DNA of 64,000 nucleotides from Anaerolineae bacterium (GTDB lineage: Bacteria > Pseudomonadota > Alphaproteobacteria > DSM-16000 > Inquilinaceae), in contig JANQQD010000113.1 of the NCBI GenBank assembly GCA_028285185.1, forward strand, positions 1 to 64,000. The letters are read 5' to 3'. A model generated the notes under the pieces. The model did no database searches. It saw only the letters and a list, made by a program, of their open reading frames with translations, and had not been told where the DNA came from. Positions 63,035 through 64,000 of this stretch are shown one piece after another; positions within the stretch are counted from its first letter, which is position 1, and the number at the start of each line of letters is the position of its first letter. The position numbers and the translations under genes are program-made.

Positions 63035-63375
63035 GTCGACCCCGCACCCTTCGGGCTTAGTCCGCTGACCTTAGTCATTTGCGTTTCCTAATGCGAGGTC
63101 TTTCGCTCTTACGCCAGCGTGGGGGCCCCAATGGAAGACGCGCATACCAGCCTCAAGGCGGGCATCACCCGCGTCTTCAAGGGGGAAGGCACGACCGCTC
63201 GGGCGTGCTGGTCCCGTTGGCTCCGTCCCGACAAATCCCGCCCGGTCCCGGCGAATCCCGGCTCACATCTCGCAATAGTCTTGGGACAAACGCCCGATAA
63301 CGCCCTATCTGGCCCGGATCGACACATGAACCATGTTCCGTGGAACTCCGGTGCAAAGATCCGGGGCTCGCCTCT
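63035..63375. other. Intergenic region without a recognised gene
   Basis: About 340 bp between the antitoxin and the metallophosphoesterase. Short frames on both strands lack family motifs; it presumably holds the toxin-antitoxin promoter. Confidence 0.4.
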
Positions 63376-64000
63376 TCATCGACCCGTCTGCAGCCAGCGG
63401 CGCTCTGTGCCCTCCAGTACCAGGCACGTCAACCGGCCCGTGGCATAGGCGCCGGTGTCAATGCCGATGCGATTGGGCTGGACATCCGGACTGTCCTGTA
63501 TCGAATGGCCATGCACCACGACGACGCCGTAGTCTGCGGTCGACGCCAGGAACTCCGGGTTCCCCCAAAGAAGATCGTCTTCGGTCTGGTTGTCGAGGGA
63601 TCGGGTCGGGTTGATGCCGGCGTGGGCGAACAGATAATCACCCTCGCGGTGCCACAGCCGTAGCTGCTGGAAGAAATCCCGGTGGGCTGACGGCAAGGCC
63701 TCGTAAAACCGCGCCTGGATCTCTGCCAGGTGTGGCAGCGGATTCTCGGGCTCCGGCAACGCCACGCCATAGCTCTGCAGTGTCTCCAAGCCCCCGGCAT
63801 TCAGCCAGCTTCGCCCAGCGTCCGGATCGGCAAGGAAACCCAGCACCATGCTTTCGTGATTGCCTTTGAGAAAAACGGTCTGGCATTGCGGCAAAGGGTC
63901 TGTCGCCAGTCGATCGATGACATCGCGGCTGTAGAGACCCCTGTCAAAATAGTCGCCGACAAAGACGACGAGGCTTCGAGCCGAGGGCGCGGCCATAAGA
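63376..64000 (-). CDS. Metallophosphoesterase (Ser/Thr phosphatase-like), 5' end beyond window
   Basis: The frame is open to the right edge, so the start lies outside and an internal ATG at 63996 is not it. Seen are the second and third metal-binding blocks GDYFDRG and LKGNHESM, then YLFAHAGINPTRSL and VVVHGHSI, which give the remaining His ligands of the PPP-type calcineurin-like fold. The first block (GDIHG) must be beyond the edge. At least 208 residues are visible. Related proteins act as diadenosine tetraphosphatases or protein phosphatases; the substrate is unknown. Confidence 0.88.
   Translation of the reverse strand, partial: LMAAPSARSLVVFVGDYFDRGLYSRDVIDRLATDPLPQCQTVFLKGNHESMVLGFLADPDAGRSWLNAGGLETLQSYGVALPEPENPLPHLAEIQARFYEALPSAHRDFFQQLRLWHREGDYLFAHAGINPTRSLDNQTEDDLLWGNPEFLASTADYGVVVVHGHSIQDSPDVQPNRIGIDTGAYATGRLTCLVLEGTERRWLQTGR

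Overview
The window is high-GC DNA from an alphaproteobacterium, most likely Rhodospirillales-like. This rests on codon-biased high-GC genes with long antisense shadow frames, an alphaproteobacterial-style XRE regulator, and familiar polysaccharide gene types; it is an inference, not a taxonomic search. No rRNA, tRNA or CRISPR array was seen.

1-8.4 kb: an alginate-like synthase locus. A divergent, edge-truncated GDP-mannose pyrophosphorylase (manC) faces alg44 (PilZ c-di-GMP receptor/HlyD), alg8 (GT2 polymerase), algD (GDP-mannose dehydrogenase) and a secreted RTX/DUF4114 protein. A good sigma-54 promoter match precedes alg44 and a weaker one precedes algD. The other alginate export and modification genes are not in the window.

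8.4-43.5 kb: a large, mosaic Wzx/Wzy-type exopolysaccharide cluster. It holds an O-antigen ligase-like protein, Wza, an initiating sugar transferase, a Wzc tyrosine kinase, GDP-fucose synthesis (gmd, fcl), a NusG/RfaH-like factor, a GT4-VanZ fusion, a sulfotransferase with a disturbed 5' end, Wzx, Wzy, about eight further glycosyltransferases, two low-GC FkbM methyltransferases, an asparagine synthase, an acyltransferase and UDP-xylose synthase. Many genes overlap by 4 bp (ATGA, GTGA, TTGA). Decay is visible: IS630 and IS3 remnants, a glycosyltransferase remnant and a methyltransferase pseudogene.

43.5-49.5 kb: a tyrosine recombinase and a divergent small XRE regulator share a perfect 22-bp palindrome. 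Then come an IS1380-type fragment, a proline-rich OmpA-like lipoprotein, an orphan Phd-type antitoxin, galU and a YdcF-like protein. GalU would supply UDP-glucose for the UDP-xylose branch.

50-58 kb: an accessory island of unusual exported or effector-like genes: a Cry delta-endotoxin-like helical protein, a Cys-repeat protein, a Sel1 lipoprotein and a Cys-motif lipoprotein. The last three are bracketed by a roughly 158-bp direct repeat. A tandem SnoaL-like protein, a secreted Cys-rich protein and a YopT-like (C58) cysteine protease follow. A perfect 20-bp-stem hairpin and a second IS1380-type fragment lie between them.

58-64 kb: nfeD-slipin membrane pair, a small exported protein, an XRE regulator, a Fic-domain remnant, a Phd/PIN toxin-antitoxin pair and an edge-truncated metallophosphoesterase.
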